A stretch of DNA of 64,000 nt from assembly GCA_949130485.1 (NCBI GenBank), contig OX422196.1, positions 7,488,054 to 7,552,053 of the forward strand, in the 5' to 3' direction. How positions within the stretch are numbered: position 1 is the stretch's first letter; each line of letters opens with the position of its first letter. This document shows positions 52,801-59,100 of the stretch, in pieces. Below the pieces are notes generated by a model. That model was given only the letters and a program-made list of their open reading frames with translations. It ran no database searches and was not told the origin of the DNA. Origin of the DNA: Agelas oroides (Eukaryota; Porifera; Demospongiae; Agelasida; Agelasidae). Position numbers and translations under genes: made by a program.

Positions 52801-54512
52801 TCATTGTGTTCGGTCAAACCACCACCAGATTCATTGTTGCTGTGTCACTTGTCTGTTGGTGTAAGTGTTTAACCACTTTACAACAGTAGCCATGTGAACA
52901 AGATTTGACTTTGGGACGGGAGGTGGGAGGTATGAATGTGCAAATGCTTGGTCACTCAAGTCATAACTTGTAATCCTTTAGTGTTTTCTTAGTTGGCTAC
53001 CATTCATGATTGTGCTTATTTCAACTTGATCACAATGTTGCATTCCCCTTTAATTCTCCTTAGTTGTACCAATTATTCCTGTGGTGATCCCACTGGCTGT
53101 AGACCTCTCAAATGTTGTCAGTGATGACCTTGTTGTACAGAGGCCCACAGGAGAAAACAACCGTCGAGGATTGTAAGTTACCAAATGCACAACACAGTAG
53201 ATAAACAACATTCATACTCAGTAGTACATGTGGAGCAGAGGCTGTTAACAGTAGTATATAGTACATACAACAATAGTGGATGACTTTTGTTCACATTCCT
53301 TCCTCCAGCTGCTTCCTTTCCAACACAGCAACATTTTTTAGTGCCTTCCTGGCACCCATCTTTGTCATCATACTCTTCAATCTTGTCATATTTGTCATAG
53401 TGATAAGTGTACTCATCAAGCATGCCCGAAGAAAGTTGGCCAGTAAGGACCCAGCAAATCGAGAAACAGTCATTAGAACATTAATCAGTATCACAGGAGT
53501 GACGGCCCTGTATGGACTAACATGGTTGTTTGGAGCTTTCACTATCCGAGATGCATCTGTGGCCTTCCAGATCCTCTTCACCATATTCACATCACTTCAA
53601 GGCTTCTTCATCTTCCTGTTCTTCTGTGTGTTTGGAAGAGAAGCCCGTGAGCTTTGGCTACAGGTGCTATGCTGTGGAAAGAAGATACCTGGCATCACTC
53701 CAACACATCCAATTGCCAAGCGACAAATACAAACTACCCTCCGAAGACCATCACAACCAAGCACTATGACCTCTGGCCTGAGGTCTGGCCCTCCCACAAG
53801 CAATCTTAACACAGCCTCTCTGTCCTCCAGTACTTGTCTCCGATCAAGTGTGTTCAGTGAAAGTGAAACTACCCAAGAGGTGTCAACAGTGGAAGCAAAC
53901 CCTACAGCTCTCCGGCTAGAGGCATTGGAAGAAGAGAGTCAGCTCGACGAGTCACAGTCTATACCTCGATCAAACATGCGCAGTGAGAGTGAAAATATGG
54001 CCACAGTGCAAGCAAATCCTATGGCTTTCCATCAAGAGGAATTGGAAAAAGAAAACTTACCACAGGTTGTTGAAAGTTCAGTTAAAAAACCAAACTTAAA
54101 AGAAGAGAGCACGATTGATGAGTCACGATTTGCTATCCAATCAACCACATTCAGTGAGAGTGAAGAGATGTCAACAGTGGAAGCGAATCCTATGGCTCTT
54201 CAGCTTGAGGCATTGGAAGAAGGGAGTCGGATTGATGAGTCACAGTTTGTCAAAAGTAAAAAGAGAGGATCAAGCTTTTCACACTCTTCTGCTGAAGACT
54301 CGGGTACGATCATTGATGAGCAGCACCAACACAACAACAGAAGTTTCCAACCAACAGCAGAAGTGTCCGATCATAATGGATTGCACCTACCAGTACTGGT
54401 GAGGCGAAGCTCAACAACACGTCACCATGTTGAAACAGCTCAATTGAGGTTTAGTGGCGATGAAGATGACAGTGATTCCGAAGTTGTTGCTAACCCAAAT
54501 GCGGAAGTGTAA
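799..54512 (+). CDS. Gene A: giant Calx-beta adhesion-type G protein-coupled receptor (ADGRV1/VLGR1-like), 158 visible exons, 5' incomplete
   Basis: A cell-surface receptor with a very long calcium-binding ectodomain and a seven-helix membrane domain. Visible exons total 28,682 nt; adding the one codon base from the missing upstream exon gives exactly 9,561 codons including the TAA at 54510-54512. Order: 13 Calx-beta, 38 Calx-beta in a tandem array, 15 Calx-beta, GAIN/GPS 1, EGF x3, Ig, spacer, HRM-like, GAIN/GPS 2, 7TM, cytoplasmic tail. All Calx-beta exons except the last begin and end in phase 1; phase switches to 0 at 46064 where GAIN 1 begins. In ADGRV1 the Calx-beta array forms long extracellular links and the GPS is a self-cleavage site; the same role here is inference. 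Start, signal peptide and promoter lie left of the window. Exon borders were set by eye from GT-AG sites and frame, so a few could move by 3 nt. It could also be expressed as several isoforms. Confidence 0.88.
1079..1140. repeat. (CA)n microsatellite in intron 1
   Basis: About 30 uninterrupted CA dinucleotides ending about 30 bp before the acceptor of exon 1173-1364. The region where a polypyrimidine tract normally lies is therefore CA/A-rich. Gene B has no such CA run at the matching place (63840-63927). Confidence 0.97.
1770..2255. repeat. 31-bp minisatellite, about 15-16 copies
   Basis: Head-to-tail repeats of a 31-bp unit of the form TTTCGTCTACTCCTGTTTTG followed by TCTACTATTAG. Copies differ mostly at C/T and G/A sites (CGTCTAC against CATCTAC, CTCC against CTGC). 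The unit overlaps the terminal inverted repeat of the Mutator-like element, and a short inverted piece of the same unit lies at its other end (2655-2720). The array therefore looks like an expanded terminal repeat rather than independent satellite DNA. Confidence 0.93.
2406..2654 (+). pseudogene. FLYWCH-type zinc-finger fragment of a Mutator-like element
   Basis: Reading frame of 82 residues. It contains the FLYWCH signature: EFITTKRGARSLVINGYRYT, then YWRC, CKGRA and a downstream His (TTDH), giving the two Cys and a candidate His of the zinc site. FLYWCH fingers occur in DNA-binding host proteins and at the N-terminus of animal Mutator-like transposases. Because the frame lies between the element's inverted repeats and no DDE transposase follows, I read it as a left-over piece of transposase or accessory protein. 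It ends at a stop in the right terminal region. No promoter was recognised and expression is not expected. Confidence 0.7.
3316..3722. other. 407-bp intron inside Calx-beta domain 2 of gene A
   Basis: Intron between the unusual short exon 3253-3315 and exon 3723-3893. No repeats or reading frame of note were seen. Confidence 0.7.
4841..5261. other. 421-bp intron inside Calx-beta domain 4 of gene A
   Basis: Intron between exons 4688-4840 and 5262-5477. AT-rich with several GACTATAG/CTATAGTC-like short inverted words. Nothing functional was recognised. Confidence 0.65.
5745..5812. repeat. Perfect 68-bp palindrome
   Basis: The left 34 bases (5745-5778, starting ATCACATTCCAGATATAACA) are the exact reverse complement of the right 34 bases (5779-5812), with no spacer; the centre is TGCATGCATGCA. 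It lies in the 448-bp intron 5478-5925. The strand could fold into a long hairpin. No target duplication was seen around it, so its origin (foldback insertion or palindromic duplication) is open. Confidence 0.97.
10806..11108. other. Intron joining the diverged block to the tandem array
   Basis: 303-bp phase-1 intron that is not similar to the 59-bp intron occupying the same position between array units. It marks the left edge of the homogenised repeat. Confidence 0.75.
11109..34248 (+). CDS. Gene A, array block: 76 exons, 38 near-identical Calx-beta domains
   Basis: Each unit has four exons: a (150 nt), b (213), c (156) and d (222), together 741 nt or 247 residues. With n = 0 to 18, exons start at 11109, 11538, 11823 and 12049 plus 1221n; the first set is 11109-11258, 11538-11750, 11823-11978 and 12049-12270, and the last ends at 34248. 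a+b make one Calx-beta domain (TVTI.SSDY.V.ESQSSVEV then VAGSDYVAGPLQATFST...TVTILDDES); c+d make the second (VTVGFEQTSYSASEDGPLNV then DGEDFTVAPP...VVTIQDNDG). Introns are 279, 72, 70 and 59 bp, all phase 1. No frame break was seen in any copy. The block adds 4,693 residues. Because every exon is a whole number of codons in phase 1, any number of units can be gained, lost or skipped without shifting frame. Confidence 0.9.
11109..34248. repeat. Tandem array of 19 units, 1,221 bp each, exons and introns both conserved
   Basis: Landmarks recur at exactly 1,221-bp steps from one end to the other (for example the sequence preceding exon b at 11507, 12728, 13949 and so on to 33485); no copy has an insertion or deletion. 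Copies differ by only scattered substitutions, and introns are about as conserved as exons, which shows recent copying rather than selection on protein alone. The outer copies are less pure: exon a of the first copy (11109-11258) and exon d of the last (34027-34248) carry several private differences and mark the array edges. Assembly could have collapsed or expanded such an array, so 19 is the number in this sequence, not necessarily in the animal. Confidence 0.97.
34312..42124 (+). CDS. Gene A, diverged superunits: 20 exons, 10 Calx-beta domains
   Basis: Exons: e 34312-34464, f 34613-34819; a 34873-35022, b 35355-35567, c 35805-35960, d 36031-36249, e 36316-36468, f 36611-36817; a 36883-37032, b 37415-37627, c 37712-37867, d 37938-38159, e 38221-38373, f 38521-38727; a 38812-38961, b 40640-40852, c 40992-41147, d 41218-41439; a 41508-41657, b 41912-42124. 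Here the order is a-b-c-d-e-f, three Calx-beta domains per roughly 2-kb unit, the third (e/f: ATISL..P..PVNEDVG, then VMGEDFSAA.PLEITFTPG) being absent inside the 1,221-bp array. Exon sequences remain close to the array copies, above all exon b, but a-b introns differ completely in length (332, 382, 1,678 and 254 bp). The third a-b intron has been enlarged by the inserted elements described below. Confidence 0.88.
37033..37414. other. 382-bp a-b intron of gene A
   Basis: Not similar to the 279-bp a-b intron of the array. It contains only weak AT-rich text. Shown because it illustrates that homogenisation outside the array stops at exon borders. Confidence 0.6.
39345..40001 (-). pseudogene. 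KIAA1958/ZMYM-like (Crypton-type tyrosine recombinase) N-terminal fragment
   Basis: 218-residue frame on the opposite strand to gene A. Residues from about 95 on fit the conserved block found ahead of the DUF3504 / tyrosine-recombinase region in KIAA1958, QRICH1 and ZMYM proteins, which derive from Crypton transposons: W...VW..WL.YR, then EALLFWLPKFVAEMRK, NGSLYPPNSVYQICCGL and SRALKSANR. This block corresponds to the core-binding part of the recombinase. After ...KSANR the sequence loses similarity, at a CCGG|GTGGTG that could be a splice donor on the minus strand or a truncation. No catalytic R..HxxR..Y part follows in the window, so it is either an incomplete element or one exon of a split gene. 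An acidic stretch (DISDSEDDEK) precedes the block. It is probably a mobile-element relic in the intron; a nested host gene cannot be excluded. Confidence 0.68.
40056..40063 (-). promoter_or_regulatory. Possible TATA box upstream of the minus-strand recombinase-like frame
   Basis: Reading the minus strand, TATATAAG lies about 55-60 bp before the ATG at 40001, with CGTCACG just upstream. A TATA match alone is weak evidence, but the spacing would suit a short 5' leader for that frame. Confidence 0.35.
40198..40340. repeat. Foldback hairpin of about 143 bp with imperfect ~70-bp arms
   Basis: Left arm begins GGTTATTGCCTACAGCCTCA; the right arm read in reverse complement begins GGTTATTGCCCTAAGCTGAG. 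The inner parts pair as GATGTTGCATAAT(C/T)GCC and GGGC at the centre near 40269. Arms differ at several places, so it is an old inverted repeat, probably a MITE-like foldback. It stands 5' to the recombinase-like frame on the minus strand and may belong to the same insertion. Confidence 0.9.
42125..42903. other. 779-bp intron of gene A
   Basis: Separates the last a-b pair from the next Calx-beta pair. Contains weak AT-rich sequence and short chance reading frames; no domain was recognised. Confidence 0.65.
42904..46064 (+). CDS. Gene A, distal Calx-beta block: 9 exons, 5 domains
   Basis: Exons: 42904-43041/43125-43340; 43414-43572/43771-43986; 44314-44469/44573-44782; 45230-45577 (one exon holding a whole domain); 45654-45788/45853-46064. 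The first pair matches the proximal pair at 5926-6364 (SLQT.TSVTEG.M.NV.VELAT) and the second matches 4124-4561 (VLGEDFTEPS..LQVTF), so this block mirrors part of the proximal block. The single-exon domain starts GVGFSQDAYTVVEGQG and ends TITDDD. The last exon leaves in phase 0 after RDT, breaking the phase-1 rule and marking the end of the Calx-beta region. Introns 43987-44313 (327 bp) and 44783-45229 (447 bp) show nothing special. Confidence 0.86.
46128..47896 (+). CDS. Gene A, first GAIN/GPS module (6 exons)
   Basis: Exons 46128-46289, 46360-46439, 46585-46684, 46759-47052, 47658-47700, 47784-47896. The first exons give a helical, acidic region (SIAEQNESRTEENLDTISNT) as in GAIN subdomain A. 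Exon 46759-47052 gives the beta-rich part (SIALPPSLF, GTSVIGASV, NITVVFQLQN). The last two form the GPS: RCVSWDEN, GQGNWTTGGC, then VTCSCNHLTNFAVQ with its four Cys and two Trp. GPS motifs self-cleave between Leu and Thr in HLT; all residues of that site are present. What follows is not a transmembrane helix but EGF-like domains, so this GPS is internal to the ectodomain. The 605-bp intron 47053-47657 holds nothing recognisable. Confidence 0.85.
47978..48529 (+). CDS. Gene A, three EGF-like domains, two of them calcium-binding
   Basis: Exon 47978-48077 carries a short Cys-poor EGF-like piece (VCEQIQDDFVCRCDPGFNLN). Exons 48152-48271 and 48410-48529 each encode a full calcium-binding EGF beginning DINECEVERPCDVNA and containing CTNTIGSF, the D-I-N-E-C start and the aromatic hydroxylation-type context being typical. 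The two are 120 nt each, phase 1, and almost identical at DNA level, as are parts of the introns that follow them, so they come from a recent 258-bp duplication. In other proteins such domains stiffen stalks when calcium is bound. Confidence 0.9.
48530..49179. other. 650-bp intron of gene A
   Basis: Its first 80 bases resemble the intron after the preceding EGF exon, as expected from the local duplication. The remainder shows no domain or repeat that I recognise. Confidence 0.65.
49180..49604 (+). CDS. Gene A, Ig-like domain split over two exons
   Basis: Exons 49180-49335 and 49410-49604, phase 1. The first gives the B- and C-strand pattern FNVTCQS....VQWLQANG and the second the F-strand pattern AAGGYSCFANNS, i.e. 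the Cys-Trp-Cys core of an Ig fold, with N-glycosylation sequons (NVT, NGS, NNS, NTT). The split between strands C and F by a phase-1 intron is common in I-set or Ig-like domains. Likely a protein-binding module above the second GAIN. Confidence 0.8.
49682..50159 (+). CDS. Gene A, spacer between Ig and HRM, possibly SEA-like
   Basis: Exons 49682-49797, 49867-49940, 50014-50159. Predicted text has alternating strands and helices (FTFLRFSTTPLDELQQML ... RRLPEDLNLDRMECNISFNL), the sort of pattern seen in SEA-type ferredoxin-like folds that neighbour Ig domains in some adhesion receptors. No diagnostic motif is present, so the domain name is only a suggestion. The exons are secure by frame and splice sites. 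Confidence 0.55.
50246..50478 (+). CDS. Gene A, hormone-receptor-like (HRM) domain
   Basis: One exon, phase 1 in and phase 0 out. The pattern G.YSWNETRIGDFAPPISC, then FNGMESTATRLC, DWEEPNLDMC follows the HRM layout: W..T..G, a Cys, A.R.C, a Trp, then P....C. HRM domains sit N-terminal to GAIN in many adhesion receptors, and this one is directly before the second GAIN. The family's full set of disulphides is not clearly complete, so ligand binding is uncertain. Confidence 0.7.
50548..52006 (+). CDS. Gene A, second GAIN/GPS module (7 exons), juxtamembrane
   Basis: Exons 50548-50724, 50964-51040, 51136-51238, 51297-51363, 51436-51710, 51794-51839, 51903-52006. Helical part (NAQEVINNLTMNIG, VVQIIDNVTRWPVD), then the beta part (ITLRASLFG, GSPVIGALVGG, SITISFRLTQP), then the GPS: LRCVSWNF, GRGNWTTDGC, TCHCNHLTNFAILV. 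Exon phases 0, 2, 0 and the split of the GPS over two exons match the first GAIN/GPS almost intron for intron, so one is a duplicate of the other. Here the HLT site is followed by the first membrane helix, as in ordinary adhesion receptors, so the tethered agonist would begin TNFAILV. Confidence 0.88.
52007..52349. other. 343-bp intron between GPS 2 and helix 1
   Basis: Contains a run of about 13 A near 52268. No other structure noted. Confidence 0.6.
52350..54512 (+). CDS. Gene A, seven-transmembrane domain (adhesion/secretin class) and cytoplasmic tail
   Basis: Exons 52350-52483 (helix 1, VLEALSIIGTSLSLFGLTVT), 52598-52860 (helices 2 and 3 and the start of helix 4; HIQLCIALFCMLVVF, and WMGAEAVLMFQKLV as the class B helix-3 signature), 53064-53172 (rest of helix 4 and loop), 53309-54512 (helices 5-7 and tail). 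Helix 6 holds ALYGLTWLFGAF and helix 7 SLQGFFIFLFFCVFGRE, both characteristic of family B2. The first extracellular-loop Cys (GGC) is present; the partner in loop 2 is probably C of CFL at the start of the last exon. The tail is about 290 residues, rich in Ser and Glu, with three internal repeats, and ends ANPNAEV with stop TAA at 54510. The end could be a class II PDZ ligand (A-x-V), which is a weak prediction. Confidence 0.92.
53850..54270 (+). repeat. Three imperfect repeats in the cytoplasmic tail
   Basis: Protein-level repeats of 40-57 residues starting near 53850, 53975 and 54147. Core words are (F/R)SESE....STVEANP, A(L/F)..E.LE(E/K)(E/G) and (Q/T/R)(L/I)DES(Q/R). Each holds acidic Ser-Glu clusters that resemble casein-kinase-2 or phosphodegron-like sites. 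The final residues of the tail (VVANPNAEV) echo the ANP word. Confidence 0.85.
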
Positions 54513-54878
54513 CTTACTAATCATAACAGTAATATATTATGTAAACATTGTGTATCCCTCCTTTTTATATAAGGCTGTTAATTTTCAATACTGAAGACAA
54601 AATCAAACTAAGTAAGTAGTTAGCTAGTGATTGTTGTCGTATCTACAGAGTATCCATTGTGCATTTTTTCCCAATACATGCAGCACATTTAAGTACACCC
54701 ACCCTCTCATCCCTTTCAGTGCAAACCTTTTGCTGAATGAATGGTAGTATTTCTTTAGGCTCTTCAAGTGTCAAATTGCAAGTTTACATCCTGCCCACCT
54801 ACTGATGTGGCCTCTCTCCCACATTAGCTACATATTTGGGATACTAAATTACTACTGCAAGTGCTCTAATTGCTCTCA

Positions 54879-54884
54879 AATAAA
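54879..54884 (+). terminator. Candidate poly(A) signal of gene A
   Basis: AATAAA, 367 bp after the stop codon and just before the MITE-like element. It is the first exact match I noticed in the 3' region; no cDNA is available to confirm use. Confidence 0.5.
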
Positions 54885-54905
54885 GTTGCCCCCCTCCTCC
54901 CCCTA

Positions 54906-55122
54906 CAGTGGAGTAGGAACCGGGGGGGGGGGGGGGGGGGGGGGGCGGGGGGGCCACTGGCCCCCCCAATAATCCAACAGGGGGGGCCTGGCCCCCCCAA
55001 TAATCAGGCTCCATGTTATAGTATATAATATACTATATCATGCTGATTATAATATAACCCTAACCCCACCCCTCCCAATACACCTTGGCTCCCCCAATCC
55101 AAAATTGGTTCCTACTCCACTG
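54906..55122. mobile_element. 217-bp MITE-like element with perfect 16-bp inverted ends and an internal G run
   Basis: CAGTGGAGTAGGAACC at 54906-54921 is repeated exactly in reverse complement at 55107-55122. The CAGTG start is compatible with hAT-type ends, but I could not find the 8-bp target duplication, so family assignment is tentative. The interior has 24 consecutive G (54922-54945) and several CCCCCCCAATAATC words. It encodes nothing. The G run may be inaccurate in length because such tracts sequence poorly. Confidence 0.8.
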
Positions 55123-55253
55123 CCCCAAATTGTATATTGGTAGCTACCAGTATATAGTACCCACAAATTAGCTAGCATGGTGATCAACCCATTAGGATTT
55201 CTTGTTAGGAGGCCTAGGCTGGCACAGGCCAGGTTAATTGACTGTGATATTTT

Positions 55254-55283
55254 TTGCATGCACATGTATACATGTGCATGCAA
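55254..55283. repeat. Perfect 30-bp palindrome
   Basis: TTGCATGCACATGTA joined directly to its reverse complement, centred between 55268 and 55269. It sits about 14 bp outside the left arm of the large inverted repeat 55297-56005. Confidence 0.95.
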
Positions 55284-55296
55284 CACAGGTAATATT

Positions 55297-56005
55297 ACAA
55301 CAGAAGGGCTTTGTTAGCACTCTGGAATAGCAGCACTGCCAGGCACTAAATCCCCTACTTCAGTTCTAATTGATGCCTTACTACATTGACTTCACCAACT
55401 TCACTGCGGCATCACTGGTAGCTACGTACAATATTACATTCCATTTCAGTTATCTAGGCAGCTGGATCTATCTACTTGGGTAGTACACAGTGTACACAAA
55501 GCAAATCACATAATCCCCATCTTCTGGTCACCCCAGTGCCCGCTTGGTTCAAGTTAACTGAAATGTAGCTATGGCTCCATCCCATACTTTCAGGGCCACA
55601 GAAGAACATGTCCTGCACAGTGGGTGACTTTGCATAACATCAGGGCCTGCTTTTTCAGGGAGATGTGGTTCATTGGTCGTTCATGTATGGAAAGCTGAGG
55701 AGGTGGGAACAAGAACTCATCTGCATTCATCTGCATTTCTGAGCTGCCCGTATAGCTACTGCTTTCCTATAAGATTGCTGGCCAAGTAGTACTTCTTGAT
55801 ATCTCGATGTGACTCTGTATTAATTGCCTAGATAACAATGGAATGTAATATGTACGTAGCTACCATGGCAGCACTGGTGTCACTGGTGATGCCGCAGTGA
55901 AGTCGGTGAAGTCAATGTAGTAAGGCATCAATTAGAACTGAAGTAGGGGATTTAGTGCCTGGCAGTGCTGCTATTCCAGAGTGCTAACAAAGCGCTTCTG
56001 TTGTA
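55297..56005. mobile_element. Foldback-type inverted repeat, arms about 160-180 bp, about 365-bp spacer
   Basis: Left arm 55297-55460 and right arm about 55825-56005 are reverse complements with few mismatches (TTTGTTAGCACTCTGGAATA and TTACTACATTGACTTCACC appear in both orientations), but the right arm has roughly 15-20 extra bases around CACTGGTGTCACTGG. The spacer (55461-55824) has no reading frame of note. No terminal duplication was found. The right arm ends about 107 bp before the ATG of gene B, so it overlaps the probable promoter or 5' leader. Confidence 0.85.
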
Positions 56006-56061
56006 GTGTTGTGCACTTCTACTTGCATTTGAAACTTGTTATACCAGAACTTGAGGCTTGG

Positions 56062-56103
56062 ATGTATGGGAGCGCAGCTGCTCCATGTTCTGCACGTCAA
56101 TAA
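56062..56103 (+). promoter_or_regulatory. Short upstream reading frame before gene B
   Basis: ATG TAT GGG AGC ... CAA TAA, 14 codons including the stop, out of frame with gene B. Its last base overlaps the ATG at 56103, one of three in-frame candidate starts of gene B. If present in the mRNA it would lower initiation at gene B. Transcript start is unknown, so this is only a candidate. Confidence 0.35.
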
Positions 56104-56111
56104 TGTCACCT

Positions 56112-59100
56112 ATGAAGGCTGTGATCGCTTTCGTGTGCCTTATTGCCGCTAAGGTGCAGATCTCTGCAGCCATTAATGGAACAGAAGGTGAGAGGAGTAG
56201 CTACAATTCCTAGCGTTGACACATAGGTACACTAACTAGTTTCTGCAAAGTACGAGAGAATGTTGCCCGAGTGAAAAATACTCGCTGTATGTCGTGATGA
56301 GTGCAATATCCCGCATTGTAAGGAAACTAGTAGAGGTAGCTAATGAAGAGACTTGATGCTGAAACGATACATGTTTCTTAAATTGGTAGAATCAAAATAG
56401 AAGCGTTTACAGTACAAGAAAATTTAGTACAACACACTAGCTAGTACTACGCAGCACCAGTGCAGTATGGTAGAACGTAGAAGTATAAACACTATGCCTC
56501 GAGTCATGATAATTTACTGTATCTCACTACATAGCTACTGTGGTCAATAATTCGTCTTGATTATTAAACTGTGATTAAATTGAGCAGGGAGTGGGGATAG
56601 GGTAGGTGAAGAAGCTTTCTGCCACCAACCTCTTGCAGTGAACCACTTTCTCTGCTCAGATGGCACAAAAATAGGATGTTATGCAACATGCCCCCACTTC
56701 CGTTAACCTTGTTTAATTGGTTCATTTAGCAATAGACTTAATTGTGTGTGTTGCTGGAAGAAATAAATTGCTTATTGTTTATGCATGTTGCTTGTATTAT
56801 ATGCATGTTCTCCAGCAGAGATACATTTTCAAAGTGCCACTACTGTTGGTACAGAAGGACAGCAACTGATGCTATGCATTACCTTGGAAACAGGTCTGGA
56901 GGCGGGTATTGTTAATCCTCTCACCGTCACCCTCAATATCAGTCTAGAACAAGGTACTGAGTTCATGAGTATAGCTAGTGTTGTGTATTCATATGCTGCA
57001 TGTTCAGTTGGCATTGATTTTTGATGATCAAGAACCCATCTACAACTTTTGCAGGTACTGCTTCAGCAAGTGACATCTCAGTGACATCTCCTGTGCAGAT
57101 TGTGTTTGCCCCTGGTGATGCTCCTATAGAACGGCCCCGGACACGGTGCACAACAAACATTGAGATAGTGGATGATACAGAACAAGAAACGAATGAGACA
57201 TTTTTTGTGTTCATATCGAGTCCTACTGATTGCCTTGGTTCACCTTCAGTTACAACAGTTACTATACAGGACAATGATGGTACGTATGTATGTGTGGATT
57301 TTGTTTTGTGGGGGAGGGGGGTTGAAGGTTGAACCCACTCATACTTGTGTGATAATAATAATACTGTTTGCTTTCACAAGTAGCTGTCCTCTGAAGCATA
57401 TTAAGTACACGTTTAGATGACAGTGTGGTGACAGTGTTCTCAAATCTAACAATGTAAGTGGGTGAAATTTTGATGCCCTCATCTCCAATACTACACTCCA
57501 TGCAGCAATTCAGTTTAGTTTTGGACAAATCATTACTGGCGATGAGGCTACAGCTGGTTCATCTACACTGGATGCAGCGGTACCTGTTGTGCTCAGCATC
57601 AATCCTTCTACTGCCCTTCTGCCAGCTGATACTGTTATCATCGTCTCAGTAACTGGTGGTAGTGCTACATGTAGGTCTATGATTGATAATAAGTGTTGGT
57701 TATTTTGCTGCAACTACAAAACATTGTTACTTTGTCCTGTAATTTTATTTGAACCAGCTATACTGTTGTTTCTTTTCACTTGCAGTGGGTCAAGACTTTA
57801 CTCTGTCTCGAAATGAAGTGACATTTGGATTAGGTTCCATTTTTGGCGATACCATATCTGTTTCTGTTGATGTTCTGGATGATCTTCTTGTGGAGGGAAC
57901 AGAGAACATTGTTCTTTCTGGTAGTGTTGCTCCACCTGCCTCATTTGTAGGTGGTCCAGCCACTGTTAGCATTCTGGATGATGACAGTAAGTGTGTATGC
58001 TGGCTCCTTGATGAAGTTTAGTACCAGCACATGTGTGTGTACTCAGGATGATAGCTTGTGGTTAGATGTCATAGTAACTGACATTATTTGAAGCAATTAA
58101 GGTTTTGCCTTCCTAGTCTCTAACTCCTTCAGCAACACAACTTCCAAATAGCAATAATCAATGTGAATTATGACAGTGGGTGTCACAAGTTGTTCTAGCA
58201 ATGAATAAAGTTATGATGTGATACCTATACTGCCAATCCAAATTTGTTTGTTTGTATTAAACATGCACTTGTGGGAAGAAAAACAGAACTCTTACCAAAC
58301 TGTTAGTTCTAGGACTTTATCTCTTACAGGCTTCCCAATTGGAGGAAGCAACACATAGCTAGGGCTACCTGGGAGATAGCTACAGATACCCATTGGAATG
58401 TAGTTTAGATGTGTCACACGGATCAGATCCAACAGAAGTTTGGAGATCTGCTTTCACTTTGTGTGAGGTTTTTGATGACATCTGGTACAAGAAACAAGCC
58501 ATAGCTTTTTCCAGGGAGAGGGACATGGTTTTATTGATCATGGCTGCTGACCTATGTAGCTACAGGTATGAAGGTTAAGTGGTACCGATTTAATTTTTTT
58601 TCACTTTAAAGTGGTACATTTGTTCTCACTGATTTGTGATCATCTTTAAGTAGCCCAACAACTTCTCTAATCATGATCTACTGCACTCTTGGTACTACCA
58701 ATCAATGCATCCATACTTGGAATCGATATATGTAAACAAAGCCATATTAAAAGGTGTTAGCATGCTGATAGTCAACTCTTAGATGTTTAGAAGTAATGCC
58801 TAAAAAGGTGCACAGAAAACCTTCATTGAGAATGCTGTGTGTGATGAACCATTAAGCAAAGCAACAATAACAACAACAAAAATTATAGTGATGATTTGTT
58901 CCATACAGTTGCAATCATGAGGTTCTCACAGTCAGCATACTCACAATCTGAAAACATCTCCCCACTTGTGGTCAGTCTTGTGTTGGATACAACCAGTGGG
59001 ACTACAACACAGGAAATTGTTGCACAAATTGCAGCTAGTGCTCAAGCAGGTGACACAGCTACAGGTAAAAACATCATTGGTAGTCATATAGAAGTGTTAC

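Noticed and set aside
54906-55122. 8-bp target duplication for a hAT assignment
   Set aside because: Flanks compared (TCCCCCTA left, CCCCAAAT right) do not match, so the hAT family call is left tentative.
58393-58578. 61-codon frame in an intron of gene B
   Set aside because: No recognised domain and no splice signals in frame with the neighbours. Length is within chance for this base composition.
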